The notes: a model not told the origin generated them from the letters alone. Shown: positions 1 to 9,204, numbered from the stretch's first letter. The stretch is 64,000 nucleotides of DNA from Paenibacillus planticolens (GCF_013141725.1 NZ_WHNZ01000045.1:1-64000); one strand, 5' to 3'. Numbers and translations are program-made.

Positions 1-80
1 CTGACTTGCTCAATTGACTTGCTAGCGAGATTATTCATCTCATTTATAGTCGATTACTCGACTGTGCTTACTCACTCGTT

Positions 81-99
81 GTTCAGTTTTCAAAGATCA
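81..99 (-). promoter_or_regulatory. rRNA leader boxA-like antitermination sequence
   Basis: Read on the minus strand, this stretch has the TGATCTTTGAAAACTGAAC pattern that precedes 16S and 23S rRNA genes in Bacillales and serves in Nus-dependent antitermination. The rRNA gene itself is outside the window, to the left of base 1. Confidence 0.65.
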
Positions 100-142
100 A
101 GTTTTCTTGTCCAACCCGCTCTCTTTCGAAAGCCGGAAGACC

Positions 143-171
143 AATATACCATACTTGTATTTCTATTGCAA
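143..171 (-). promoter_or_regulatory. rRNA operon promoter P2
   Basis: On the minus strand a -35 TTGCAA (166-171) and a -10 TATATT (143-148) are separated by exactly 17 bases. It lies about 80 bases after P1, and tandem promoters of this kind are typical of Bacillales rRNA operons. Confidence 0.75.
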
Positions 172-225
172 CTTGTTTTTCTCGAGTTACTTGTTATTCC
201 CGCGTGTCTCAGCGGCAACTTTTAT

Positions 226-255
226 AAGATACCACAGATACTTCAGCTGAGTCAA
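226..255 (-). promoter_or_regulatory. rRNA operon promoter P1
   Basis: On the minus strand a -35 TTGACT (250-255) and a -10 TATCTT (226-231) are separated by 18 bases. It points out of the left edge towards the expected 16S rRNA gene. In Bacillus subtilis an rRNA operon lies directly after bofA, as it would here. Confidence 0.7.
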
Positions 256-284
256 CCCTTCAAACAACTGTATTTTTTTTCCAC

Positions 285-554
285 CTAAAGTAAGGTTAGT
301 TTTAAGCCTACGAGGAGCAGAAGCCCAGGCACGCCTAGAACCGTTACCGTCCCTATTGTAGCCGTATTAATCGGCAGGTCCATATGCGTGTAAGCACTCA
401 GTAGATTCAATGTGTATAGGAGGAATGCCGCCACAACAACATTTAATCCAAGAGCAGATAACAGCCTGCCACCGCCACGGTTACGCAAAACAATAACAAG
501 CAGCATTAGTGAGGACAGCACGAGTAATCCCCATACCGCGTATTTGATATACAC
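285..554 (-). CDS. bofA: pro-sigma-K processing inhibitor BofA
   Basis: An 89-residue integral membrane protein made almost entirely of hydrophobic segments, with a short RNRGGGR loop near residue 25. BofA-family proteins hold the SpoIVFB protease inactive in the outer forespore membrane until the signal to process sigma-K arrives. Size, topology and position (after recR-yaaL, before an rRNA operon) match B. subtilis bofA. The start is GTG, served by a GGAGGTG that is encoded by the last codons of the upstream gene, so the two are probably translationally coupled. Confidence 0.88.
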   Translation of the reverse strand: MYIKYAVWGLLVLSSLMLLVIVLRNRGGGRLLSALGLNVVVAAFLLYTLNLLSAYTHMDLPINTATIGTVTVLGVPGLLLLVGLKLTLL

Positions 555-557
555 GTT

Positions 558-845
558 TTACACCTCCAATAATCGATCCGTATCAATCATGCTCAGATTT
601 AGCTTCTTAGCTTGCTTAATTAGCATTTCAAACCTTTTTTCTGCGGCTTCCATCGCATAGATGGCATAATCAATCTGATCCTTGTCCAATGCAAATTCAA
701 AATGTGCCTGAGCTGCCACCCAATTGGCATGAGCCGTACGAATTTCTTGAATCAGCATCTGCTTGTCCCTCAAAAGCTCCTCTTTCACGCTTTTTTTGGT
801 TTGTGGATTTTTCCGTCCATACATGCCTAATAATGCTGGTCTCAT
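558..845 (-). CDS. yaaL: YaaL family protein (DUF2508)
   Basis: A 95-residue soluble, charged and mostly helical protein of the YaaL/DUF2508 family, whose function is unknown. It is identified by its place between recR and bofA and by the family-like central segment HANWVAAQAHFEFALD. A GGAGGG ribosome-binding site precedes the ATG. It ends 3 bases before bofA and is probably cotranscribed with it. Confidence 0.82.
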   Translation of the reverse strand: MRPALLGMYGRKNPQTKKSVKEELLRDKQMLIQEIRTAHANWVAAQAHFEFALDKDQIDYAIYAMEAAEKRFEMLIKQAKKLNLSMIDTDRLLEV

Positions 846-942
846 TCAGCAAACCCTCCATGACCCCAAATGCGGGTTAATCTATCCTTATGCATATGGG
901 AGGAAAGGAACAATTAGAACTTTTGCACTTCTTTTACATAAA

Positions 943-975
943 CAAAAAAGAGAGCTTTTCAGCCCCCTTTTTTTA
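943..975 (-). terminator. terminator after recR
   Basis: On the minus strand a G-rich stem (AAAGGGGGCT, GAAA loop, AGCTCTCTTT, with G-U pairs) is followed by a run of T. It lies 12 bases after the recR stop codon and separates the dnaX-ebfC-recR unit from yaaL-bofA. Confidence 0.6.
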
Positions 976-986
976 CAGAACTCTAT

Positions 987-1583
987 TTATAATTCCCTGC
1001 GGCCTTCCATAGCTTTGGACAGCGTCACTTCATCCGCATATTCCAAATCTCCACCCACAGGCAGTCCGTGTGCGATACGCGTAACCTTGAGACCGAATGG
1101 CTTCACTAATCTGGACAAGTACATAGCCGTAGCTTCGCCTTCGATATTCGGGTTCGTTGCCAAAATTAACTCCTGTACGGTTTCATCCCCCAACCGCTTG
1201 AGCAATTCTGCGATATGAATTTGATCCGGTCCGATCCCCTCCATCGGGGAAATCGCACCATGCAGAACATGATAGTAGCCTTCGAACTCTTTGGTTCGTT
1301 CCAAAGCGACCAAGTCCTTAGGCTCCTGCACGACGCAAATGACAGAACCGTCCCTGTTCTTGTCTTGACAGATCCGACATGGATCAACATCCGTAATGTT
1401 GCAGCAGACTGAACAATAGTGGAGGTTCCTCTTCACATTGACGAGCGCCTTCGCGAAATCAATCACGTCTTCTTCTTTCATGCGAAGTACATGAAAGGCA
1501 AGGCGCCCCGCCGTTTTGGGGCCTACTCCCGGCAACCGGGAGAAAGCATCGATTAACTTGGAAATCGGTTCGGGGTAATACAA
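987..1583 (-). CDS. recR: recombination mediator protein RecR
   Basis: 198 residues, the usual RecR length. It has an N-terminal helix-hairpin-helix (FSRLPGVGPKTAGRLAFH), a four-cysteine zinc finger (CSVCCNITDVDPCRIC), and a Toprim domain with VVQEP and the later LATNPNIEGEAT segment. RecR works with RecF and RecO to load RecA on gapped DNA. It follows ebfC and dnaX in the order common to Firmicutes, which links replication-clamp loading with repair. Confidence 0.97.
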   Translation of the reverse strand: MYYPEPISKLIDAFSRLPGVGPKTAGRLAFHVLRMKEEDVIDFAKALVNVKRNLHYCSVCCNITDVDPCRICQDKNRDGSVICVVQEPKDLVALERTKEFEGYYHVLHGAISPMEGIGPDQIHIAELLKRLGDETVQELILATNPNIEGEATAMYLSRLVKPFGLKVTRIAHGLPVGGDLEYADEVTLSKAMEGRREL

Positions 1584-1628
1584 AGGAAGTTCTCCCTCAT
1601 CTTTCAGATTTGTAGCTCATGGTTGTGA

Positions 1629-1940
1629 CTAGAACAAGCCAGGGATGTTCATTCCGCCGGTAAATTTGCCCATATCTTTGTTTGCGATCTCTTCCGCTTT
1701 GGCCATTGCATCATTTACTGCTGTCAGCACGAGATCTTGCAGCATTTCAACATCGTCCGGATCAACAGCCTCAGGCTTGATTGTGATGCTTTGCACTTTC
1801 TTGTGTCCGTTTACGATACAAGTAACAACACCGCCGCCAGCTGTACCTTCAATAGTTTTTGTACCTAGTTCTTCTTGAGCCTTCATCATTTGCTCTTGCA
1901 TTTTCTTCACTTGCTTCATCATTTGATTCATGTTATTCAT
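1629..1940 (-). CDS. ebfC: nucleoid-associated protein, YbaB/EbfC family
   Basis: A 103-residue YbaB/EbfC protein (YaaK in Bacillus). It has the methionine-rich N-terminal helix (NNMNQMMKQVKKMQEQM) and the glycine-rich segment GTAGGGVVTCIVNG that are typical of the family. These proteins form DNA-binding dimers that shape the nucleoid. It lies 25 bases after dnaX and 45 bases before recR, so one transcript is likely. Confidence 0.95.
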   Translation of the reverse strand: MNNMNQMMKQVKKMQEQMMKAQEELGTKTIEGTAGGGVVTCIVNGHKKVQSITIKPEAVDPDDVEMLQDLVLTAVNDAMAKAEEIANKDMGKFTGGMNIPGLF

Positions 1941-1965
1941 AGTCGTTTGCTCCTTTGTATTTAGT

Positions 1966-3702
1966 CTAGTCTTCTTTAATGGTTACTAACGCTTCGCCAA
2001 ACAATTGAATCGCTTCGGAGATCCACTCTTCTTTGGGAGGAGCTCCGGGACTCCCCTCATCCGCCACGAGTTCCATGACTTCAGGCGGGGAACTGGTCGC
2101 TTCATTCTTGGCGTCGTCCCACTCTTTGCGCATAACCGTAAGCAGCCGCATTGGCTTGCCGAACACAGAGGTCAGCACTTGCTCAATAATGAGCTTGTTC
2201 TCCGGTTTCTCCGTGGTGTTGCGGTGCATCTCATTTTTGAAAGCAACCAATACCACATCGTCCAGCATCGATACCAAATCACCATTCACAAACCAAGCAT
2301 GGACAGTAATCTTCTTCTCCTTGACCAGACCCAATACCTGGCTCCATTTCATTAAAGCCGCCTTGGTTTCCGGACCTTCCGAAGCTTTCAAGTAACCATC
2401 CAGTTTGATGCCTGACTTCTTAGATGGCGCCGAAGCCACCGGTACTCTGGGAGCAGGCTTCGCTTCAGCCGGCGCACCCGTTACTCCCGATTTTACCAGT
2501 CCGGCTATCTGATCTTCAAGTTGTTTGAGCTTTTGGCTCATTTGGGCAAAAAGATCGCTTTGAGGCATCCGACTGCCTGCATCCGCCGCCTGGCTTACAG
2601 AAGCACTGCCTTCGCCTCTGTGGCCGCCGCACATTTTCATAATGGAAATTTCGAGCAGCGTTTGGGGCTGTACGGAGTATTTCATTTCACTCTGATAATG
2701 ATTCAGCGTTTCGATCATACCCATCATTTCACTTGGCGTGAAGTGACTGGCAATCTCGCTGAGCTCGCTCATATCAAAAACGCGTTCTGCAATGACCGGC
2801 GAATTAGGAACCATGCGAACCATGAGCAAATCGCGGAAGTAATTAATCAAATTCTCGATACATTTGTCAGCGCTTTTGCCTTCCTGCATAAACGTATCGA
2901 TAAGCTCCAGCGCGGCTCCAAGATTCTTCTCCTTAACCAAGAGCACGAGCTTCTTGAATTGATCGGAAGCCACACCGCCGGTGATGGACAAAATGTCTGA
3001 GAGCTGCACTTCACCCGTCGCAAAAGACGTCGCCTGATCCAACAGACTAAGCGCGTCGCGCATTCCGCCATCGGATAGCCGTGCAATATAATGAAGAGCT
3101 TCCTCGTTAATCGAGATCTGTTCCTGGTCGCAAATATATTTCAGCCGCTGCACCTGATCATCCATCGAAACCCGCCGAAAGTCGAAACGCTGACAACGGG
3201 AAATAATCGTTGCCGGAATCTTATGCGGCTCGGTCGTCGCTAATACGAACATGACATGGGCCGGCGGCTCCTCAAGCGTCTTAAGCAGGGCGTTGAAAGC
3301 CTCCGTCGTGAGCATGTGCACTTCGTCAATGATGTAGACCTTCTGTCTGACTTCGGTAGGGGCATACTTCACTTTATCCCGAATATCCCGAATTTCTTCA
3401 ACGCCTCGGTTGGAAGCGGCATCGATCTCTACCACATCCATGACAGCGCCATCCGTAATCCGTTCACATGCGGAGCAAGCGTTGCAAGGCTCCTCAGCCG
3501 GGCCGTTTAAGCAGTTAACCGCTTTGGCTAATATTTTGGCCGTACTTGTCTTCCCTGTTCCCCGTGGACCGTTGAACAAATAAGCATGGGTAAGGCGATT
3601 TTCCCGCAAAGAATTCTGCAGTGTCTGCGTGATATGTCTCTGACCGACAACTTCACGAAACGTCTGAGACCTCCACGTTCGATATAGAGCAATATGTGCC
3701 AT
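1966..3702 (-). CDS. dnaX: DNA polymerase III subunits gamma/tau
   Basis: The clamp-loader ATPase, 578 residues. It has Walker A GPRGTGKTS near residue 45, a zinc-binding cysteine cluster (CNACSAC with an upstream Cys), the Walker B segment IDEVHML, and sensor 1 ATTEPHKIP. A proline- and alanine-rich linker and a C-terminal tau region follow. The frame is open 15 bases further upstream, but there it encodes the GGAGAGG ribosome-binding site, so ATG at 3702 is taken as the start, giving MAHIALYRTWRS. It heads the dnaX-ebfC-recR unit. Confidence 0.96.
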   Translation of the reverse strand: MAHIALYRTWRSQTFREVVGQRHITQTLQNSLRENRLTHAYLFNGPRGTGKTSTAKILAKAVNCLNGPAEEPCNACSACERITDGAVMDVVEIDAASNRGVEEIRDIRDKVKYAPTEVRQKVYIIDEVHMLTTEAFNALLKTLEEPPAHVMFVLATTEPHKIPATIISRCQRFDFRRVSMDDQVQRLKYICDQEQISINEEALHYIARLSDGGMRDALSLLDQATSFATGEVQLSDILSITGGVASDQFKKLVLLVKEKNLGAALELIDTFMQEGKSADKCIENLINYFRDLLMVRMVPNSPVIAERVFDMSELSEIASHFTPSEMMGMIETLNHYQSEMKYSVQPQTLLEISIMKMCGGHRGEGSASVSQAADAGSRMPQSDLFAQMSQKLKQLEDQIAGLVKSGVTGAPAEAKPAPRVPVASAPSKKSGIKLDGYLKASEGPETKAALMKWSQVLGLVKEKKITVHAWFVNGDLVSMLDDVVLVAFKNEMHRNTTEKPENKLIIEQVLTSVFGKPMRLLTVMRKEWDDAKNEATSSPPEVMELVADEGSPGAPPKEEWISEAIQLFGEALVTIKED

Positions 3703-3802
3703 AGTGTTCCTCTCCAATAATCCCTGCGTGGAATGCTGAATCCATTATACTATAACCCACCTGGGGATGAAATAGAGGATCAAGCATAGGCTTACCCGGA
3801 CA

Positions 3803-3831
3803 AAAGAAAAAACGCCCTGCGAGATGGCGTT
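3803..3831 (-). terminator. terminator after the SRP RNA gene
   Basis: On the minus strand AACGCC and GGCGTT form a stem followed by a run of T. It lies between the SRP RNA and dnaX and would end the small RNA transcript before dnaX. Confidence 0.7.
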
Positions 3832-3889
3832 CTAGTTCAAATTCATATTGGATAATCATAAAACCGTGCACCTGTTATTGATAAAGTGA

Positions 3890-4128
3890 TACAAGCGAAC
3901 TCTTATCGTTAGCTCAAGTCAGGCAGCCCTTCGGCACATGAAACATCTCACTTACGGCTGCTTCCTTCCGGACCTGACCGGATTCATGAGCATCCATTGC
4001 GAAGGACCCAACTCTCAACACCACGTGTAAGAGCCAGACCTCACATCACAGTACCGCTAACAGGAATTCAACCTCGCTACAGCGGATTGCGAGTTACAGG
4101 GCACCGCTACCTCCCCGTCTAGCACAGT
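3890..4128 (-). ncRNA. ffs: signal recognition particle RNA (Bacillus-type scRNA)
   Basis: The minus strand contains the universal SRP domain IV core, GTCAGGTCCGGAAGGAAGCA, near 3960-3985. It also has the 5' segment CTAGACGGGGAGGTAGCGG near 4100-4123, typical of the long Alu-domain-bearing scRNA of Bacillales. About 240 nt lie between the predicted start and the distal pairing partner, and the exact ends are approximate. The RNA binds Ffh to target membrane and secreted proteins. Its place upstream of dnaX is the same as in B. subtilis. Confidence 0.93.
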
Positions 4129-4134
4129 AAAAAT

Positions 4135-4163
4135 AGTATAGCCGATTCCCATCCAAATAGCAA
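4135..4163 (-). promoter_or_regulatory. sigma-A promoter of the SRP RNA gene
   Basis: On the minus strand a -35 TTGCTA (4158-4163) and a -10 TATACT (4135-4140) are separated by 17 bases, which places the transcript start near 4128. Confidence 0.75.
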
Positions 4164-4195
4164 CTAAGGGGTAAAATCTACCTAAGTCCGGCTTC

Positions 4196-4606
4196 CTACA
4201 TCGTTTTCACGGTAATTTTGTATCGTGGCATATTCGTAACCAAAGCATTTCGGGCTTGCGAGAGCAGCTCTTCGACCTGAGCCGCCGTCATATTCGGTTT
4301 CGGTTTTATTTTCACCCGAGCATTCGGTCCGTTGATGGCAATATTGGATTTCTCAATTCCTTGAAATTGTGAAAGTACACCCTTCATTAAGTTCGCATCA
4401 TCCTCATAATGATGATACGTAGGGTTAAGCGGATCGTTCGGATTCACACTTGTGATTCCCAAATAGCCGTCCTTCTTGTAGTGCTGCGCTTTATACTTGG
4501 CCTCATTCGTCTGCGGCGGATTCTTGTTATCCGAACTAATACCGCAACCAACCAAGCTCATGGCAAGCAGGATGGCTGCTGTTATTCTAAGCATACCCCT
4601 GAACAT
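4196..4606 (-). CDS. lipoprotein, YhcN/YlaJ-like
   Basis: A 136-residue protein with a lipoprotein signal peptide (hydrophobic core, then the lipobox LVGC), so it is probably anchored outside the cytoplasmic membrane. The C-terminal half (GVLSQFQGIEKSNIAINGPNA, then VEELLSQARNAL) resembles the YhcN/YlaJ sporulation lipoproteins, which are found in spores and have an unclear role. The start is ATG at 4606, because the GGGAGGTG ribosome-binding site lies inside the longer frame. Family membership is inferred from pattern only. Confidence 0.65.
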   Translation of the reverse strand: MFRGMLRITAAILLAMSLVGCGISSDNKNPPQTNEAKYKAQHYKKDGYLGITSVNPNDPLNPTYHHYEDDANLMKGVLSQFQGIEKSNIAINGPNARVKIKPKPNMTAAQVEELLSQARNALVTNMPRYKITVKTM

Positions 4607-4697
4607 AAAAACACCTCCCATTGGCCTCTAAGTCTAAGCTTAGGATGACCAAGGAAGGATGTCTTATGCTGATTGGCAGCAAAGAAATTGATACCAA

Positions 4698-4895
4698 TTA
4701 GATTCCGTATTTCTTTTTGAACTTGTCGACACGGCCGCCTACATCGATAAACTTTTGTTTACCAGTGTAGAAAGGATGGCAATTGGAGCAAATCTCAACG
4801 CGAAGATTTTGCTTGATTGAACCCGTTTCGAACACATTACCACAAGCGCAAGTCACTGTGGTTGCATGATAAGTAGGATGAATACCTGCTTTCAT
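4698..4895 (-). CDS. rpmE: 50S ribosomal protein L31, zinc-binding form
   Basis: 65 residues with the four zinc-binding cysteines of the C+ form of L31 (CAC near residues 16-18 and CSNC near 36-39), plus the family start MKAGIHP. L31 bridges the ribosomal subunits. In Bacillus the zinc form is the zinc-replete paralogue. It is next to rho, as in B. subtilis. Confidence 0.97.
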   Translation of the reverse strand: MKAGIHPTYHATTVTCACGNVFETGSIKQNLRVEICSNCHPFYTGKQKFIDVGGRVDKFKKKYGI

Positions 4896-5015
4896 GTTGG
4901 TTCACCTCTTTCCGCCCTGAATCATTTGCTGAAACAGAGTTAATGGACGTACTTTTGCATTGTAGCATACCCGGAAGTTCTATTGCAATGGAAAAAACAA
5001 CTAGAAGCCTCTCTC

Positions 5016-6290
5016 TTAGAGAACCATTGTCGCATTTCGATCGCTGGTGTAGAACTTTGGCGTATGCGAGTAAGATCCAAGCACAACATCCGGCAATTCC
5101 TGTTCGAAAATCTCGATCATTTGCTTCATTCCGAGCAGCTCGCCGCGAGCTTTAGGGATAATCCCCAAATAACTTTCAGGATCAATATTCAGGTTGCGCA
5201 ATTGAATTAATTTTAATCCCGTTCTGCGCACGAATTCGATCATCGCTTCAATCTCTTCCTCCCGATCAGTAACACCTGGAAAAACGAGATAGTTAATCGA
5301 GGTTATGACACCTTTGTCGGTAGCGTAGCGGAGAGATTTCTCCACATTCTTGAGCGTATACGCTCTTGGCTTGTAATACGCATTATAATGATCATCCAAA
5401 GCACTGATCGTACTAACCCGCATCAGATCAAGCCCGGCATCTACGATGCCGCGGATATGGTCTGTCAGCCCGGCATTCGTGTTGATGTTAATGTAGCCCA
5501 TCTTCGTCTGCTCGCGCACCTGCTTAATCGCCGGAATAATGAGCGCAGCCTGTGTGCTGGGCTCCCCTTCACAGCCTTGACCGAAGGAGATAATGCTCTC
5601 CGGTGTGCGCAGATGCTCCAGCATGATTTGGGTGATCTCTTCGATCTGCGGTTTGAAATTCATGCGCGTCTGCGGCGCCACAAAGCCGCTCTCATCAGGC
5701 TGTTCCGATATGCATCCGAAGCAGCCGGCGTTGCAGGAATAGGAGACCGGAACGGCCCCTTCCCAACGCTGGAGAAACGTATTGGAAGCGGTCAGACACT
5801 CATAGCCGAGCGCGCAGTTGGACAAGTGGGCATACAGACGATTTTCCGGATACTTGGCCGTCAAGGTCTTGACCTGGGATTCCAGCTCCGTAACATCGCA
5901 ATGAATCGGATTCCAGAAGTATGGATTATCCGTCAAACGAGCGGCTACATAGAAAGCGTCATCCTTCCATACAACGGCGGTATAACCGAACAGCGGCAGT
6001 GCCTTGGTCTTGTCCGATTTGACATAGCCGGGAAGCAGCAGGCGCGTGAAGCCCTGCGGCAGCAGTGCGCCAACGGCATGATAGTCGCCCGGAACGAGCT
6101 TCATATCGCCAGTCTCAGCGTCAATGCCTACCGGTCTTGTAAAAGGAAGACTGACAAGTGTTGCCCCTTCAGGCAGCGGAATCAGCTCGTCTTCCATAAT
6201 TTCTGTTATCATTTCCGCGTTTCGACCAAGCGCCAGATAATCCGGATGATCAAACACGTTTCCTTGTGAGTCTGAATAAACCAAATTCAT
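5016..6290 (-). CDS. radical SAM protein of unknown function
   Basis: A 424-residue protein. The first 180 residues form an unrecognised domain. They are followed by a radical SAM core with CxxxCxxC at C186, C190 and C193 (SCNAGCFGC), which would bind a 4Fe-4S cluster, and a glycine-rich FGQGCEGEP segment. A barrel follows (INTNAG, RVSTISA, NYLVFPGV). No auxiliary-cluster cysteine domain is obvious. The substrate cannot be read from the sequence. It lies between rpmE and rho and may be read through from rho, but has no clear link to translation or termination. Confidence 0.85.
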   Translation of the reverse strand: MNLVYSDSQGNVFDHPDYLALGRNAEMITEIMEDELIPLPEGATLVSLPFTRPVGIDAETGDMKLVPGDYHAVGALLPQGFTRLLLPGYVKSDKTKALPLFGYTAVVWKDDAFYVAARLTDNPYFWNPIHCDVTELESQVKTLTAKYPENRLYAHLSNCALGYECLTASNTFLQRWEGAVPVSYSCNAGCFGCISEQPDESGFVAPQTRMNFKPQIEEITQIMLEHLRTPESIISFGQGCEGEPSTQAALIIPAIKQVREQTKMGYININTNAGLTDHIRGIVDAGLDLMRVSTISALDDHYNAYYKPRAYTLKNVEKSLRYATDKGVITSINYLVFPGVTDREEEIEAMIEFVRRTGLKLIQLRNLNIDPESYLGIIPKARGELLGMKQMIEIFEQELPDVVLGSYSHTPKFYTSDRNATMVL

Positions 6291-6332
6291 AACGGTACTC
6301 CTCTATATGCGTTAAGCATCTTCCGCATCGCT

Positions 6333-7634
6333 TTAGGATGCAGAGTTTTTCACTTTCCCTTTGCTTGCACCACCTGATGAACCGCCGGCTGAAGGAGATG
6401 CCAAAGAGTCCAGGAACTCTTGATTCGTCTTCGCTTCGGCAAGCTTCTTGATGAAGGATTCGGTATATTCATGGGAATCGTTCATGCCTTTGCGGAGTGC
6501 CCAAATTTTCTCGAGTTCTTCCTTGCCCAGAAGCGCTTCTTCGCGGCGCGTACCGGATCTGCGAATGTCGATTGCAGGGAAAATACGGCGCTCCGCCATT
6601 TTACGATCCAGATGAAGCTCAAGATTCCCTGTCCCTTTAAATTCTTCATAAATGACGTCATCCATACGCGAACCCGTTTCTACGAGCGCCGTGGCGAGAA
6701 TCGTCAAGCTGCCGCCTTCCTCAATGTTACGGGCAGCCCCGAAGAAACGCTTCGGACGATGGAAGGCACCGGGATCAATACCCCCGGATAGCGTCCGGCC
6801 TGTAGGCGGAACGACAAGGTTATACGCCCTGGCCAAGCGGGTGATGCTATCCAGCAGGATAACAACATCTTTCTTATGTTCAACTAAACGCATAGCGCGC
6901 TCTAGGACTAGCTCCGCAACCTTAATGTGATTCTCAGGCAGTTCATCGAACGTAGATGCAACAACCTCACCTTTCACAGAACGCTGCATGTCGGTAACTT
7001 CCTCCGGACGCTCATCGATGAGCAGAACGAAAAGCTCAATGTCAGGGTAGTTGGTGGAAATACTGTTGGCGATCTCTTTCAACAGCAATGTTTTACCTGC
7101 TTTAGGAGGCGCTACAATCAAGCCTCGTTGTCCCAAGCCTACTGGAGCAAGCAAATCCATGATGCGCATGGATATTTTATTAGGCTCTGTTTCCAGGGTA
7201 ATGCGCGTGTCCGGATAGAGCGGCGTCAACGCTGGGAAATGAAGCCGCTCAGCGGCCGTTTCCGGCTTCTCACCATTGACCGCTTCAACCTGAAGAAGCC
7301 CGAAATAGCGCTCATTCTCCTTAGGCGGACGGCATTTGCCCGAGACAATATCCCCGGAGCGCAAATCAAATTTGCGAATCTGGGACGCAGAAATATAAAT
7401 GTCCTCTGAGCTTGGAAGATAGTTAATTGGTCGCAAGAAACCGAAGCCCTCTTGAAGGATCTCAAGGACACCTTGCATAAACATTAGACCACTCTCAGCA
7501 GCTTGTGCACGTAAAATTGCAAAGATGAGTTCTTTTTTCTTCAGCGTACCGTAATATGGAATCTGATGTTTCTTAGCTAGTTTATATAATTCAGTAAGCT
7601 TGAGTACTTCAAGCTCAGCAAGCTGCATGCTCAT
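6333..7634 (-). CDS. rho: transcription termination factor Rho
   Basis: 433 residues with every Rho landmark. There is an N-terminal Rho_N helix bundle (LKLTELYKLAKKHQI), a cold-shock-like RNA-binding domain (GVLEILQEGFGFLR), Walker A APPKAGKT, Walker B VVILLDSITRLARA, the Q-loop, and the R-loop segment GGIDPGA. The C-terminus adds a Gly/Ser tail (SAGGSSGGASKGK) of uncertain role. Rho is a hexameric RNA helicase that ends untranslated transcripts. The neighbourhood (murA, fbaA, spo0F upstream; rpmE downstream) matches Bacillus. Confidence 0.98.
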   Translation of the reverse strand: MSMQLAELEVLKLTELYKLAKKHQIPYYGTLKKKELIFAILRAQAAESGLMFMQGVLEILQEGFGFLRPINYLPSSEDIYISASQIRKFDLRSGDIVSGKCRPPKENERYFGLLQVEAVNGEKPETAAERLHFPALTPLYPDTRITLETEPNKISMRIMDLLAPVGLGQRGLIVAPPKAGKTLLLKEIANSISTNYPDIELFVLLIDERPEEVTDMQRSVKGEVVASTFDELPENHIKVAELVLERAMRLVEHKKDVVILLDSITRLARAYNLVVPPTGRTLSGGIDPGAFHRPKRFFGAARNIEEGGSLTILATALVETGSRMDDVIYEEFKGTGNLELHLDRKMAERRIFPAIDIRRSGTRREEALLGKEELEKIWALRKGMNDSHEYTESFIKKLAEAKTNQEFLDSLASPSAGGSSGGASKGKVKNSAS

Positions 7635-7703
7635 GATTCAACCACCAAACTATTAAATTTTCAATTGGATTCTAGCATTGCCTGTTGTATGGAACTTTAT
7701 TCC

Positions 7704-8966
7704 TTACTCCGCGTTCTCGCGCCAAACCTCGGCACCAAGGGAAGACAGATTGAACACCAAGTTCTCATACCCTCGGTCAATAAACTCAACGCCTGACACT
7801 TCGGTGATACCGCCCGTTCTTACACTAAGACCGGCAAGCACAAGCGAAGCTCCCGCTCTCAAATCCGTGGCTCTGACTTTAGCCGAGCTAAGCTGAGAAC
7901 CTTCGATAATCGCAGAACGTCCTTCGACTTTCATTTTCGCTCCCATTCGCACAAGCTCAGGGATATGTTTGAACCGATTGCTGTACACATGATCCGTAAG
8001 TATGCTGACTCCTCTGGCTTGGCACAGCAGGCTTGCCATCGGAGATTGCAAATCGGTTGCAAACCCAGGGTAAATTAATGCTTTTACATCGACGCTTGAG
8101 TATTCTGGCTGACCTACTACACGAATGGACTCATCCATCTCGTAGATATGTACACCCATTTCTTGAAGCTTCGCCGTCAAAGCCTCCATATGTTTAGGAA
8201 TGACGTTGTCCACGGTTACATCGCCGCGCGTAGCCGCTGCAGCAATCATATACGTCCCCGCTTGAATGCGGTCAGGAATAATGGAATGACGGCAGCCATG
8301 CATTTCCGTTACCCCTTCGATCCGAATGGTATCCGTACCGGCTCCCTTAATTTTCGCACCCATCGAGTTTAAAAGTGTAGCCACATCTATAATTTCAGGC
8401 TCTTTCGCCGCGTTTTCAATAATCGTGTTGCCTTTCGCGCGCGAGGCTGCCAACATAATATTAATCGTCGCACCGACACTCGCCATATCCAAGTAAATTT
8501 TCGCGCCTCGGAGCTCTTTTGCCCGAATTCTTAAAGCGCCATTCTCATTGCTCACTTGAGCTCCTAAAGCTTCAAAGCCTTTGATATGCAAGTCGATCGG
8601 ACGCGGTTCGAAATTACATCCGCCCGGGAGACCGATGTTAGCTTCACCGAATCTTCCAAGCAGCGCTCCCATCAAATAGTAGGAGGCTCTCAATTTCTTA
8701 ACTTTCCCATTAGGCATCGGCAGGGATTTCATCCGGCTTGGATCAATCGTCATCCGGTCTTCATTCCAATCGATCGTAGCCCCTAAATCCGTCAAAATTT
8801 CTGTATATGTAGCCACATCACTCAAATGCGGCAGATTATCCAACGTTACCGGCGTTTCAGCAAGAATCGCAGCTGGAATAAGTGCAACTGCACTATTCTT
8901 AGCTCCGCTAATTTGAACAGTCCCTCGCAGTGGACGTCCCCCGACCACCATTAATTTCTCCAACAT
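7704..8966 (-). CDS. murA: UDP-N-acetylglucosamine 1-carboxyvinyltransferase (MurA2/MurZ type)
   Basis: 420 residues with EPSP-synthase-fold landmarks: GGRPLRGTVQISGAKNSAV near the N-terminus (contains the catalytic lysine of KN) and repeated DLRAGASLV-type segments. The loop that usually carries the PEP-binding Cys/Asp reads GCRHSIIPDRIQAGTYM. It transfers enolpyruvate to UDP-GlcNAc, the first committed step of peptidoglycan synthesis. The position between fbaA and rho is that of the second Firmicute paralogue, murZ. The start is ATG at 8966, after AGGGGGAGA. An immediately preceding ATG is possible. Confidence 0.93.
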   Translation of the reverse strand: MLEKLMVVGGRPLRGTVQISGAKNSAVALIPAAILAETPVTLDNLPHLSDVATYTEILTDLGATIDWNEDRMTIDPSRMKSLPMPNGKVKKLRASYYLMGALLGRFGEANIGLPGGCNFEPRPIDLHIKGFEALGAQVSNENGALRIRAKELRGAKIYLDMASVGATINIMLAASRAKGNTIIENAAKEPEIIDVATLLNSMGAKIKGAGTDTIRIEGVTEMHGCRHSIIPDRIQAGTYMIAAAATRGDVTVDNVIPKHMEALTAKLQEMGVHIYEMDESIRVVGQPEYSSVDVKALIYPGFATDLQSPMASLLCQARGVSILTDHVYSNRFKHIPELVRMGAKMKVEGRSAIIEGSQLSSAKVRATDLRAGASLVLAGLSVRTGGITEVSGVEFIDRGYENLVFNLSSLGAEVWRENAE

Positions 8967-9204
8967 CATTCTCCCCCTAAATCCAGGTGCCATCCTGCAA
9001 AAGCAAACTCTACAACTCTATGAACATAAAAAGGGCTCTAACGACATATAAAAAAATGATAATAAAAAACGCTTACAGCTCCCATGAAGAACAAAAGACA
9101 AAAAACAGAAGAAGGAAACGCTCGTAAGAACACAAACGATGGATATTTCGTCATCCTTCGTCTGCGCCTTACTGCATTTCCTACTGCATCTATACAATTA
9201 ATGA

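Noticed and set aside
1..284. A small protein-coding gene at the left edge
   Set aside because: The stretch is fully explained by two rRNA promoters and a boxA-type leader on the minus strand.
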